From an uncultured Oscillospiraceae bacterium (GTDB lineage Bacteria > Bacillota > Clostridia > Oscillospirales > Oscillospiraceae): a stretch of 53,078 nucleotides of DNA. The DNA is taken from assembly GCA_910578505.1 (NCBI GenBank), contig CAJTPV010000022.1, positions 1 through 53,078 on the forward strand. The letters are read 5' to 3'. This document shows, one piece after another, positions 42,558 through 51,429 of the stretch. The position numbers and the translations under genes were made by a program. How positions within the stretch are numbered: position 1 is the first letter of the stretch; every line of letters starts with the position of its first letter. The notes under the pieces were generated by a model. It did not search any database. It had not been told where the DNA came from and worked only from the letters and a program-made list of their open reading frames with translations.

Positions 42558-43472
42558 TCACTGCCACAGCAGGCCGGCCAGCGCGATGACCAGTGGCAGA
42601 GTCCCGATGGAAAACAGGGTGCTCAGGCAGACGCTCTTGCTGGCATAGGCGTAGTCCAGATGGTTCAGCTGGGCGTAAACAGCCACGTTGGCCCCCACCG
42701 GCGCGCTGGCCGCGATGAGCAGCGCCAGCCGGGCCTCCCACAGAGAGGCGGGCAGAAGGCTGAACAGCGCCAGCGTCAGGCCGGGAATCAGCAGCAGCCG
42801 CACTGCGGCATTGCCGTACAGTCTGGGAGCGGTGAACAGCGAACGGAGGTCCGTCTGCGCCAGGTAGACGCCGAGGATAATCATGGCGACGGGGGAGTTC
42901 ATCGCCGCCACCGAGGAGACCGCCGCGGACAGGACGGCGGGCAGAGAGAGCCGCAGGTAAAAGCACGCCAGACCGGCGATGAGGCTGAGCAAAATGGGGT
43001 TGGTAACGATTTTCCGCGGCGTCAGCCCCCCCTTCTGTCCAGTCAGCACGGACACGCCGTAGGTCCACTGGAAGAAGTTCAGCAGCGCGATAAAGGGGGC
43101 GGAGTAAATCACCGCTTCGCTGCCCAGCACTGCCTGAATCATGGGCAGACCCATAAAGCCCGCGTTGGAGAAGGCCGCGCCGAAGTGGTCAATGGGTCGC
43201 CTGCGGAAAATCAGGCGGGAGACCAGCACCGCCAGCAGCAGCGCCGCCAGACTGAGCCAAAACGCATAGAACAGGCGGCGGCTTTTCTCCGCCGTGTACT
43301 CCGTGCAGAACGCATGCAGAATGGCGCAGGGCAGAATCACATAGAGCAGCAGATTCGCCAGGTCCTTACTGCCATCCCGGCTGACTTTGCCGCCGCGATA
43401 CAGGGCCCAGCCAATTCCCATCAGCAAAAACATCACCGCCGTCTGCCGGAGCGCAATCAAAGCGAATTCCAT
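42558..43472 (-). CDS. AEC-family permease
   Basis: A 304-residue membrane protein with about ten hydrophobic segments in two five-helix halves, beginning MEFALIALRQTAVMFLLMGIGWAL. Conserved points of the auxin efflux carrier family include FSNAGFMGLPMIQAVLG in the first half and ASAPVGANVAVYA in the second. Family members export or take up carboxylates such as malonate or malate. ATG 43472 has GAGGGA ahead. It is the third gene of the YfcC/M20 operon, 26 bases behind YfcC. Confidence 0.85.
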   Translation of the reverse strand: MEFALIALRQTAVMFLLMGIGWALYRGGKVSRDGSKDLANLLLYVILPCAILHAFCTEYTAEKSRRLFYAFWLSLAALLLAVLVSRLIFRRRPIDHFGAAFSNAGFMGLPMIQAVLGSEAVIYSAPFIALLNFFQWTYGVSVLTGQKGGLTPRKIVTNPILLSLIAGLACFYLRLSLPAVLSAAVSSVAAMNSPVAMIILGVYLAQTDLRSLFTAPRLYGNAAVRLLLIPGLTLALFSLLPASLWEARLALLIAASAPVGANVAVYAQLNHLDYAYASKSVCLSTLFSIGTLPLVIALAGLLWQ

Positions 43473-43498
43473 ATGCTTACATCCCTCAAGACGCCGGA

Positions 43499-44905
43499 TC
43501 ACACGTAGCCGATGACCTGGCACACCGCGCAGACAAGGCAGCCCGCTACAAACCAGATGGCAAACAGCTTGAGCATGAACTTCATCCACTTGTCGTAGGG
43601 CACGCCGGTGACGCCCAGGAAGCCCATCAGCGCGGCGGCGTGGGGCAGGACGTAGTTGCACAGGCCGTCGCCCAGCTTGAAGGCCATGACGGCGGTCTGC
43701 CGGGAGACGCCGATGACGTCGGACAGGGGGGCCATAATGGGCATGACCACCGCCGCCTGGCCGTTGCCGGAGGGGATGAAGAAGTTGATGATGACATTGG
43801 CCGCAAACATGGCCGCGCCCCGCAGAATGCCGGGGACCACGTTGAGCATCTGGGCCAGCCCCATGACGACGGTGTCAATGACCCCCGCCTCGTTGAGCAC
43901 CAGGGACACGGCTGCGCCGAAGCCCACCACCAGCGCCGCGCCGGTGGCGCCGCCGCAGCCCTTGATGAAGGTCTTGCACATCTGGGAGGGCCCGATGCCG
44001 TAGACCAGGCCGCTGAGGATGCCCACCCACAGGAACAGGATGGAGGTCTCCTGGAAGGACCAGCCCTTTTTCAGACAGCCCCACATCAGTACGCCCAGCC
44101 CGGCCACAAAGATGCCCAGCACCAGGAAGTGCCGCCAGTTGATGGCAATTTCCGTCTCGGCGGGGTCAAAGTCCATCACGCCCTCCACGTTGTGCAGGTG
44201 GCTCTTTGTGGGGTCGGCCTTGATCCGCTTGGCGTACTGGCAGATATAGAGGGTGGTGATCAGATAGAAGATGATGGTGACAGCGATCCGGACCCCGATG
44301 CCGGAGTACAGATCCAGACCAGAGATCTGCTGGGCCACGGCGGTGGTGGTGTGGAGCGCGCCCACGCTGAAGCCCACGCCCACGCCCAACAGCACTATGG
44401 CGATGCCCACAATGGCGTCATAGCCCAGGGTGACCGCCAGCATGACGCCGATGGGGCCGAAGGCGATAAATTTATCCGTGGACTGGGTCAGGCCGATGAG
44501 AGTAAAAATCAGCGTGATGGCGGGGATGAACAGGATCTCCTTCCCGCTTTTGGCGCAGGCCCGGGACAGCTTGTTGCAGAAGGCGTGGAACATGCCGGTG
44601 GAGAGAATAATCTCCAGCGCGCCTGCAATAATGATAATGGAAAAAATCAGAGAGGCGTTTTTCTCAATGGCCTTGACGATCATAGAGGGGATCTGGAGGA
44701 TGGACACCGGGTTGGATTCCTCCGAATAGGCAAAGGTGGTGGGGTCCACCACGCTCCGGCCCGTCTCGTCCTCATAGCGGGCGTAGGAGCCGGCGGGGAT
44801 AAAGTATGTCAGCAGCGATACGACCACCAGCAGCAGCACGATGATGACATATGCGTGGGGCATTTTGAAGGACCGCTTCGCCGCGGCATTGTTTTGCTCT
44901 TTCAC
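43499..44905 (-). CDS. YfcC-family carrier
   Basis: A 468-residue protein with about twelve hydrophobic segments. It opens with KMPHAYVIIVLLLVVVSLLTYFIPAGSY and contains FFIPSGNGQAAVVMPIMAPL, the family signature of YfcC/ArcD-like (DcuC-related) carriers, which move amino acids, peptides or C4-dicarboxylates. The start is GTG 44905 behind GAGGAGG. It follows the M20 peptidase gene by 29 bases. Confidence 0.87.
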   Translation of the reverse strand: MKEQNNAAAKRSFKMPHAYVIIVLLLVVVSLLTYFIPAGSYARYEDETGRSVVDPTTFAYSEESNPVSILQIPSMIVKAIEKNASLIFSIIIIAGALEIILSTGMFHAFCNKLSRACAKSGKEILFIPAITLIFTLIGLTQSTDKFIAFGPIGVMLAVTLGYDAIVGIAIVLLGVGVGFSVGALHTTTAVAQQISGLDLYSGIGVRIAVTIIFYLITTLYICQYAKRIKADPTKSHLHNVEGVMDFDPAETEIAINWRHFLVLGIFVAGLGVLMWGCLKKGWSFQETSILFLWVGILSGLVYGIGPSQMCKTFIKGCGGATGAALVVGFGAAVSLVLNEAGVIDTVVMGLAQMLNVVPGILRGAAMFAANVIINFFIPSGNGQAAVVMPIMAPLSDVIGVSRQTAVMAFKLGDGLCNYVLPHAAALMGFLGVTGVPYDKWMKFMLKLFAIWFVAGCLVCAVCQVIGYV

Positions 44906-44934
44906 GTTTTCTTCCTCCTCTTGTTGTTGTTTGG

Positions 44935-46134
44935 TTAAGAACTGCGGGCAGCGCCGTTCTCAAAAAGATCCATGCGCAAAAGCGCGCCGGCAAAGAGCTT
45001 GGCACGCGCATAGAGGGAGTCCGCCAGGGCGTACTCCCGGACCGTGTGGTTCCACTCCCCCATCGTGCCGCAGGAGCAGACGGTGGGGACGCCGGCCATG
45101 GTCAGATAGGCCGCGTCGGAGCTGCCGCCCAGCCGGGCCTGGCCCAGAGGCTGCAGGCCCGCCTCCCCGGCGGTCTCCCGCAGAAAGTCCCACAGCCGCA
45201 GGCCCTCCTCCGTGGTCTCAAAGACGTGCATGACGTCGATGTACTCCATCTCCGTCCGGGTCCCCTCAATGTACGTCTTCCGGCAGACCGCCGCCAGGGC
45301 CTCTTTCGCTCTCTCCAGCTCCTGGTTTTTTTCAAAGCGCATATCCACCACGATCTCGCATTTCGCCGGGACGGCGTTGAAGATGGTCCCGCCCGCAATG
45401 GTGCCAATGTTCATGGTGGTGCCAACGGAGAGGTCCGTCAGATTGTGGATATCCACAATTTTATAGGCCATCTCCACAATGGCGCTGCGGCCCTTGGTAA
45501 AATCATTCCCCGCATGGGCCTCCACGCCGGTTACGGTGATGCGGCACCTGGTCCCGCCCTTCCGGAAGACCGCCAGGGCGTTGCTGCGCAGGCCCGTCTC
45601 CATGTTAAAGGCGCACAGCGCCCCGGCCGCCTCCTCCGTCAGGATCTCCGCAGCCCGCGAACCCACGTGGTTGATCTCCTCGTCCCCGGCCAGCAGCAGG
45701 CGGACCGGACGCCGCAGCCCCGCCTGCACCGCCGCCCGGACGGCATACAGGGCGATCACGATCCCGCCCTTCATGTCCAGCACGCCGGTACCGAAGACCA
45801 TGCCGTCCTGCACCCGAAACGGATTCTGCCTGGACAGGTCCCGGTAGAGGGCGGTATCATAGTGCCCGGAAAAGATCACGGGACGGCCCCCCTCCTGGCC
45901 CTCCAGGTCGGCGACGATCACCGGCGAATTGCCGTGGCCCACCTCCCAGGTGCGGACCCGGTAGCCCTCGTTTCTCAGCAGCCGGCAGACCCAGTCCGCC
46001 GCCGCCGGCATGACCTCCGGCTCCCGGCTGCAGCTGGGCAGCTCCACAAACTCCCGCAGAAGACTGAGAATTTCCTCTTTTCGGCTTTCGACATAAGCCG
46101 CTGCGGATGACAACGGTTGCTTTTGTATATTCAC
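44935..46134 (-). CDS. M20-family metallopeptidase
   Basis: A 399-residue zinc hydrolase of the carboxypeptidase G2/ArgE type. Metal and catalytic residues are H91 and D93 (SGHYDTA), D120 (GVLDMKGG) and E152-E153 (AGDEEINHVGS). The dimerisation lid domain is inserted around residues 195-305. It removes an amino acid from N-acyl or dipeptide substrates in the cytoplasm. It is the first gene of the operon with a GTG 46134 start. With the YfcC carrier next to it, the pair would import and split one compound class. Confidence 0.88.
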   Translation of the reverse strand: MNIQKQPLSSAAAYVESRKEEILSLLREFVELPSCSREPEVMPAAADWVCRLLRNEGYRVRTWEVGHGNSPVIVADLEGQEGGRPVIFSGHYDTALYRDLSRQNPFRVQDGMVFGTGVLDMKGGIVIALYAVRAAVQAGLRRPVRLLLAGDEEINHVGSRAAEILTEEAAGALCAFNMETGLRSNALAVFRKGGTRCRITVTGVEAHAGNDFTKGRSAIVEMAYKIVDIHNLTDLSVGTTMNIGTIAGGTIFNAVPAKCEIVVDMRFEKNQELERAKEALAAVCRKTYIEGTRTEMEYIDVMHVFETTEEGLRLWDFLRETAGEAGLQPLGQARLGGSSDAAYLTMAGVPTVCSCGTMGEWNHTVREYALADSLYARAKLFAGALLRMDLFENGAARSS

Positions 46135-46455
46135 CCCTCTATTGCTCCTTTCTTTGACACTTTTTTTGGGAGATACTCACAGTATACCATGGAACGCGGA
46201 CGGCAGTATCTCTAGGTTTTTGATAAGGTTATAGCAATTATGAATAATAAAAAAACAGACAATCGCCTACCATTGCCTGAAAAATGTGCTATAATAATGA
46301 AATAATGGAGATGCGGCGGCGGAGGGGACGGGCTGGGGGGAACCATACGATTTGCGCCTCTTTCAGCGCGCAGCGGCACAGTCCGGCATTCCCTTTTGAT
46401 ATAGATGAAATTCCAGATACGTTGGACCAATACTCGTGTGCAAGGAGGCCGAACT
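46135..46455. promoter_or_regulatory. divergent control region of M20 operon and LysR gene
   Basis: This 321-base gap holds no gene. A minus-strand extended -10 TGGTATACT lies at 46181-46189 for the peptidase operon, and a plus-strand extended -10 TGCTATAAT at 46287-46295 for lysR. Between them ATTAT-GA-ATAAT (46237-46248) is a perfect inverted repeat in AT-rich DNA and may be the LysR-type binding site. Confidence 0.55.
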
Positions 46456-47313
46456 ATGGAACTTTATCAGCTGCGTTACTTCTCCTACGCCGCAAAATGC
46501 GAGAACATTTCCGAGGCGTCCCGCCGCCTGATGGTGGCCCAGTCGTCGGTCAGCAAGGCAATCACCGGACTGGAGGCGGAGCTGCAGACGGACCTGTTCG
46601 TCCGCAACGGCAAGCACATCCGCCTCAGCCCCAACGGCAGGCTTTTTGCCGCCAAGGTGGCGCCCATCCTCTCGGCGGTGGACGCCCTGCCCAAGGTCTT
46701 TGCCGGCGAAACGGAGAGCGCCATCCAGCTCCGCGTCCTCTCGGCCTCTGCCCTCATCCCGGATATTCTGGCCCGGTTCCGCCAGATGGAGCCCCAGACC
46801 CGCTTCCATCTGCTGCAGTCGTCCAACAGCGACGAGACGGACCTCACCATCTTCTCCTCCCCGGACGAGGTGGCGGACAGGGAGACCGTGCTGCTGACCA
46901 GGGAGGAGATTATGCTGGCCATCCCGGCCTCCTCCCCCCTCAGCCTCCACAAGGAGGCCACCCTGGAGCTGCTGGGGCGGGAACCCATCGTGATGCCCAC
47001 GGAGGACCAGCTGCTGCGGGAGCAGATCGAGCGGCTGTGCATCGCCTCCGGATTTAAGCTGGAGGTGGATTTCGAGTGCGACAGCCCCTTCCTGGTCCGG
47101 ATGCTGGTGCAGCGGGGGCTGGGCATTACCTTCTGGCCCGTCCAGACCTGGCGGACCTATTCCAGCGACAGCCTGACGTTCCTGCCCTTCCGGCGTCCGC
47201 AGCTGTACCGCAACGTCTATATGCGGGCCAATCCGGACCGGACGCCCCACCCGGCCCTGGAGCGGTTTATGCGGTATCTGACCCGGTATTTCGCCGCCAT
47301 ACCGGAGCCATAA
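46456..47313 (+). CDS. LysR-family transcriptional regulator
   Basis: A 285-residue regulator. The helix-turn-helix (residues 1-60) reads MELYQLRYFSYAAKCENISEASRRLMVAQSSV with SKAITGLE in the recognition part, and a substrate-binding domain follows (about 88-285). ATG 46456 has AAGGAGG 8 bases ahead. By the usual rule for LysR-type genes it should control the divergent M20-YfcC-AEC operon, with the imported compound as likely co-inducer. Confidence 0.88.
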   Translation: MELYQLRYFSYAAKCENISEASRRLMVAQSSVSKAITGLEAELQTDLFVRNGKHIRLSPNGRLFAAKVAPILSAVDALPKVFAGETESAIQLRVLSASALIPDILARFRQMEPQTRFHLLQSSNSDETDLTIFSSPDEVADRETVLLTREEIMLAIPASSPLSLHKEATLELLGREPIVMPTEDQLLREQIERLCIASGFKLEVDFECDSPFLVRMLVQRGLGITFWPVQTWRTYSSDSLTFLPFRRPQLYRNVYMRANPDRTPHPALERFMRYLTRYFAAIPEP

Positions 47314-47366
47314 AACGGCGGCGCCCCCGTCCGCAGGCTGCGGATGGGGGCGTCTGCCGCCGTTTT
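47312..47366. terminator. bidirectional terminator between lysR and glyA-like gene
   Basis: AAAACGGCGGC (47312-47322) pairs with GCCGCCGTTTT (47356-47366) around a second GC-rich stem. A-run and T-run at the ends serve both strands. Confidence 0.85.
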
Positions 47367-47411
47367 AAAAAGAGAGAAAAGAGAGAGAAAAACCTGTATC
47401 GGAGAATCGGA

Positions 47412-48686
47412 TCATTCGAAGTAGTCGTTGTACGCCTCGTCGTAGAGGGGGAACTTCTCAATCAGCGCACGGGCCTCCTGCCTGCAGGCGTCCAGGGCGG
47501 CCTGGTCGTCGATGTGGTCGGCCACCTTGTTCATGATTTGGGCGATGACCTCGATGTCAGGCGTGTGGAAGCCCCGCTGGGCGGTGGAGGTCAGGCCGAT
47601 GCGCACGCCGCTGGTGACGTTGGGGGAGGCGGTGTCGCCGGGGATCATGTTCTTGTTCACCGTGATGCCCACGTACTCCAGCGCGTCCTGGAAGGCCTTG
47701 CCGGAGATGCCCTTGGGGCGCAGGTCCAGCAGGACGATGTGGTTCTCCGTGCCGCCGGACACCACCCGGAAGCCCTTCTCCGTCAGGGACTTGGCCAGAT
47801 ACTTGGCGTTGGCCACGACGCGGGTCATGATCTCGCGGAACTCCTCGCTGGCGGCATACTGGAAGGTGTACGCCTTGGCGGCCATGGTCTGGAGATGGAT
47901 GGAGCTGACAGAGCCCGGAAACACGCCGGCGTCCAGCTTTTTGGCGTACTCCGCCCTGCACAGGACGAATCCGCCCCGAGGGCCGCACAGAGTCTTGGCC
48001 ATGGAGGAGGTGACAAAGTCCGCATAGGGGACCGGGGAGGGGATCACCTTCGCCGCCACCAGGCCGGAGATGTGGGCCATGTCCACCATGTATTTCGCGC
48101 CCACCTCCCTGGCAACGGCGCCGATGCGCGCATAGTCGATGAGCTGGGGATAGGCGCTGCCGCCGGCAATGATCAGCTTCGGCTGCACGTCCTTCGCCTT
48201 GGCGGCCAGGCCCTCGTAGTCGATCTGCTCCGTGTCGTGGTTGAGGGCGTAGTGCTCAAAGTGGAAGAACCTGGACATGAAGTTGGCGGGGCTGCCGTGG
48301 GTCAGGTGGCCGCCGTCGTCCAGGCTCATGCTGAGGATGGTGTCGCCGGGCTCCATCAGGCCCAGGCGCATCATGGCGGAATAGACGCCGTAGTTGGCGG
48401 AGGAGCCCGAGTAGGGCTGGACATTGATGTGGTCCGCGCCGTAGAGGGCCTTGCCCCGCGCAATGGCCAGCAGCTCCATCTTGTCGGCGACCTGGGAGCC
48501 GGCCTGGAACCGCTTGCCGGGATAGCCCTCGGTGGTCTTGTTGTTGAACACGCAGCCCGCCAGCTCCAGGCACTCGATGGGGGCAGTGCTCTCGGAAGCG
48601 ATCATTTCGATGTTGTACCTCTGGCGAACGTACTCCTCCCTGACAATGCCGTACAGCTCGGGATCGTTTTTCTTCGTAGCTTTCAT
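47412..48686 (-). CDS. glyA: divergent serine hydroxymethyltransferase-fold PLP enzyme
   Basis: A 424-residue PLP enzyme of fold type I. The PLP lysine is K231 in VTSSMAKTLCGPRGG; GGHLTHGSP, VDMAHISGLVAA and R362 in SGVRIG are kept. Several residues normally invariant in SHMT are changed: the Tyr before AEGYPG is T51, KRYYGG reads KRFQAG (second Tyr to Q61), the His before the PLP lysine is A230, NVQPHSG reads NVQPYSG, and FPGGQGGP reads FPGSVSSI. In SHMT these residues act in folate-dependent transfer or stabilise the site. The enzyme may thus be an aldolase or act on another substrate instead of making glycine. GGAGGTAACTGGCTT precedes ATG 48686. It lies 142 bases after the kinase gene on the same strand. 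Confidence 0.8.
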   Translation of the reverse strand: MKATKKNDPELYGIVREEYVRQRYNIEMIASESTAPIECLELAGCVFNNKTTEGYPGKRFQAGSQVADKMELLAIARGKALYGADHINVQPYSGSSANYGVYSAMMRLGLMEPGDTILSMSLDDGGHLTHGSPANFMSRFFHFEHYALNHDTEQIDYEGLAAKAKDVQPKLIIAGGSAYPQLIDYARIGAVAREVGAKYMVDMAHISGLVAAKVIPSPVPYADFVTSSMAKTLCGPRGGFVLCRAEYAKKLDAGVFPGSVSSIHLQTMAAKAYTFQYAASEEFREIMTRVVANAKYLAKSLTEKGFRVVSGGTENHIVLLDLRPKGISGKAFQDALEYVGITVNKNMIPGDTASPNVTSGVRIGLTSTAQRGFHTPDIEVIAQIMNKVADHIDDQAALDACRQEARALIEKFPLYDEAYNDYFE

Positions 48687-48828
48687 AAGCCAGTTACCTC
48701 CGTATTTTGTGTGGTGTGCAGTGCATATCAGCAGGACATGTCTTAATTATCCACATTTCCGCCTGGATTTCTATTCAGAATCTTGCGCTTTTTATATGCG
48801 TTTTCTGCAATCGCACACGTTCCGGCTC

Positions 48829-50277
48829 CTATACAGGGAAGCTGAGGAGGCAGCAGGTCCCCTCGCCGGGGCGGCTGGTGATGTCGAAGCGGAAGTCCTG
48901 GCCGAAGACGCCGGCCAGCTTGCGGTTGACCATGGACAGGCCGTGGGCCGCGCCGGAATAGAGGGCGCTGCGCAGCCGCTCCAGCGTCTGCTCATCCATG
49001 CCGCAGCCGTTGTCCCGGATGCGCACCACGCTGCGCCCGTCCTCCAGGGCCGTCTCGATCAGCAGCTCCCTGCGCTGGCCGCAGCCGTCGTTATAGCCGT
49101 GGAGCAGGGCGTTTTCCACTATGGGCTGGAGAAAGTTGTGGGGGACAAAGATCCGCTCCGCCGCTCCGCAGCGCCGCCAGGTCACCTGCAGGCTGTCCTC
49201 AAAGCGGAGGGTCTGGAGGTTGATATAGCGCTGCAGAAAGGCGATCTCCTCGCTCAGCGGCACCCGCTCTCCCTCCCGGCGCAGCAGGCCCCGCAGCAGC
49301 TCGGCCAGGTCGATGATGGCCCGGTAGGTGTCCATGGAGCCGTCCCGGATGGCCAGGGAGGCAATGGAGTTGAGGGTGTTGAAGAGCAGGTGGTTGCGGA
49401 TCTGGATGTTCAGGGTGTTGGTCCGCAGCTGCTCCGCAACGCCTGCGGCCTCCCCGGCGGGCAGGCGCGCCGGCCGCTGCCGCCGGCGCTCCTGGTAGAA
49501 GGCGGCGAGGTAGCTGCTGATGTCCTGGAGAAAAAAGCGGGCGGCGTTGACCGTGGAGTCCGGCACGTCGTAGACCTCCCCCGCCGCCGGGATATTGGGG
49601 TACTGCCGGAACAGCCCGCCCTTGATAAAGCCGCAGGCCCGGTTATCCAGCATCACCGGCTGCACCAGCACCGTCAGCCCCCGCGGGCAGATCACGGAGC
49701 TGCAGGCGGAGCGGTGCTCGCTGTGCAGCTCGTGGACGCTGCGGCCCAGGGGACAGGCCGGCTCCCCGCAGCGGCCGCACAGGGGCGGCAGGCCCTTGCA
49801 GTAGACGATGCGCTGGCTGCTGTCCGCCAGGACCACCGGCATGTTGACATGGTCCAGGGTGTCGCGGGTGAGCTGGGCGATGCCGTCCAGCAGCGCGGCG
49901 CGGGCAAAGTCCGGGTCAAAGGGGGACTCGTCCCGGGCCGGCGGGCTGTCCGCGTCCCGGCACAGGTGGATGGGGATGGAGACGATCAGCTCCTGCATGA
50001 TCTCCTCCCCCCGGTTGATGGTGGCGTGTACCACGCCGCTGTCCATCAGAAAGTGGTCGCCGGGGCCGAACTGGTAGTGCTTGCCGTTGATGATATGCTC
50101 CCCATAGCCGGTGAGGGTATAGAGGAACTGGGCCTCCGAGTGGTGGGTGTGCTCGGCCTGCCGCTTGCCGGGCAGCAGGTTGACAAACCCGATGCTGGCG
50201 GGGAACCCGCCCCCGGACAGCTCCCGCTGGATCCAGTCGATATAGCCCCAGGAGTTGATCTGCCGGTCTTTTCCCAT
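48829..50277 (-). CDS. soluble cupin-PocR-LytS-type sensor histidine kinase
   Basis: A 482-residue kinase with no transmembrane helix. Residues about 25-110 form a cupin (H43, H45-H46 and H84 as possible metal ligands; GPGDHFLMDSGVVH). Residues about 140-225 resemble a PocR sensory domain, with a Cys cluster (C160, C167, C170, C175, C192, C197) and the closing ACGFIKGGLF. A LytS-type His_kinase region has IRNHLLFNTLNSI with H296, then HATPase_c (FLQPIVENALLHG, IRDNGCGMD). ATG 50277 follows GGAGGTACACCACC. Cupin fused to a kinase is rare. It probably senses a cytoplasmic small molecule and phosphorylates the divergent regulator. Confidence 0.82.
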   Translation of the reverse strand: MGKDRQINSWGYIDWIQRELSGGGFPASIGFVNLLPGKRQAEHTHHSEAQFLYTLTGYGEHIINGKHYQFGPGDHFLMDSGVVHATINRGEEIMQELIVSIPIHLCRDADSPPARDESPFDPDFARAALLDGIAQLTRDTLDHVNMPVVLADSSQRIVYCKGLPPLCGRCGEPACPLGRSVHELHSEHRSACSSVICPRGLTVLVQPVMLDNRACGFIKGGLFRQYPNIPAAGEVYDVPDSTVNAARFFLQDISSYLAAFYQERRRQRPARLPAGEAAGVAEQLRTNTLNIQIRNHLLFNTLNSIASLAIRDGSMDTYRAIIDLAELLRGLLRREGERVPLSEEIAFLQRYINLQTLRFEDSLQVTWRRCGAAERIFVPHNFLQPIVENALLHGYNDGCGQRRELLIETALEDGRSVVRIRDNGCGMDEQTLERLRSALYSGAAHGLSMVNRKLAGVFGQDFRFDITSRPGEGTCCLLSFPV

Positions 50278-50340
50278 GGTGGTGTACCTCCTGCTTCGAT
50301 ACGTCAGACGCATGTTGTGAATTGGTCGATCCCGCGTTTT

Positions 50341-50352
50341 TATGATATCATA
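50341..50352. promoter_or_regulatory. 12-bp palindrome with overlapping divergent -10 boxes
   Basis: TATGATATCATA is a perfect palindrome between the kinase and regulator genes. It reads TATGAT on both strands, so it may be two overlapping -10 elements, or an operator. Matching -35 boxes are poor. Confidence 0.45.
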
Positions 50353-50410
50353 TCCGCCCAAAAATGCAACCGGACAAAAACAGTAGAAAACGAGAAAGGA
50401 GAAACGGACT

Positions 50411-51121
50411 ATGCTGCGCGCAGTCATCGCGGACGACGAGCCCGCCGTGGGTAAGCTGATCCGCTATTTTTTGCAGGAGGAACAGCTCCCCATATCCATT
50501 GCTGCGGAGGTCAGCGACGGCCAGGCCGCGCTGGAGGCCATCCGGCAGCACGACCCGGACCTGGTGTTCATGGACATCCAGATGCCGGTCCTGACAGGGC
50601 TGGAGGTCATTGAGCAGGCCAAGGCGGAGCAGTGCCGGGCCAAATTCATTATTGTGACGGCCTACAGCATCTTTGCGTACGCCCAGACCGCTCTGCGCCT
50701 GGGGGCCAGCGACCTGCTGCTCAAGCCCATCAGCGGCGAGCACCTCGTCGAGTCCATCAACCGGACCGTGGGGCTGGAGTTCTCCTCCAACTGGCAGGTC
50801 AACGAGATCCTGCTCTATATCGACGGACACCTGGGGGAGAACCTGACCCTGGAGAGCATTTCCCAGAAGTTCTATATCAGCGCCTACCACCTGTCCCACC
50901 TGTTCAAAAAGCATATGGGCATGTCCTGCGTGGAGTGCGTCCACTGGCGGCGGATCGAGCGGGCCAAGGAGCTGATGCAGAACAGCAGCAAGAGCATCAA
51001 GGAGATCTCGGAGCAGATCGGGTACCCCAACCTCAACAATTTCTACACCCGCTTCAAAAAGCGCACCGGCATGACGCCCAAGGCCTATATGATGCGGGGC
51101 AGGAAGCCCCCCGCCGGCTGA
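50411..51121 (+). CDS. YesN-type response regulator with AraC DNA-binding domain
   Basis: A 236-residue regulator. The receiver (1-120) has acid residues D8-D9, phosphoacceptor D55 (FMDIQMPVLTG) and K in LLKPIS. The AraC-type double helix-turn-helix (about 135-232) has LTLESISQKFYISAYHLSHLFKK and IKEISEQIGYPNLNNFYTRFKK. This is the standard partner of LytS/YesM-type kinases. It is divergent from the cupin kinase gene, 133 bases apart, and probably controls that pair, the SHMT-like gene and the binding protein downstream. Confidence 0.9.
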   Translation: MLRAVIADDEPAVGKLIRYFLQEEQLPISIAAEVSDGQAALEAIRQHDPDLVFMDIQMPVLTGLEVIEQAKAEQCRAKFIIVTAYSIFAYAQTALRLGASDLLLKPISGEHLVESINRTVGLEFSSNWQVNEILLYIDGHLGENLTLESISQKFYISAYHLSHLFKKHMGMSCVECVHWRRIERAKELMQNSSKSIKEISEQIGYPNLNNFYTRFKKRTGMTPKAYMMRGRKPPAG

Positions 51122-51429
51122 GGGTGGGGAAAGTATCCTCCGATTTTGCGCATTTTTTCTCGAATCTGATGAATATGCACCCGGGGGGGATTGGCACTAT
51201 TCCACAACAAGACAGAAGTTTTTCCGCAGCACAGAGGCAAAGGAGATGAAGATGCCTTTATGCTGCGGACATTTTTGCCGGTTTTCACAAATCTTCCGGA
51301 GCCGGCGGAGGCGATTGGGCCGGTAGACAAGCCTGTAGAACTGTGATAAATTTGGAGCGTCATCCGAGACCTTTCATGGCAAAGCTGCCCAATGAAAAGC
51401 AGTCTCACACAATTGAAGGAGGTAAAGAA
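51122..51429 (+). promoter_or_regulatory. 308-base leader region of the binding-protein gene
   Basis: No gene is seen. A weak promoter candidate is TAGACA (51324-51329), 17 bases, TAAATT (51347-51352), followed by an 77-base untranslated leader. No clear riboswitch fold or regulator terminator could be recognised. Confidence 0.3.

Noticed and set aside
48687..48828. Glycine riboswitch before the glyA-like gene
   Set aside because: The 142-base gap shows no aptamer core that I could recognise.
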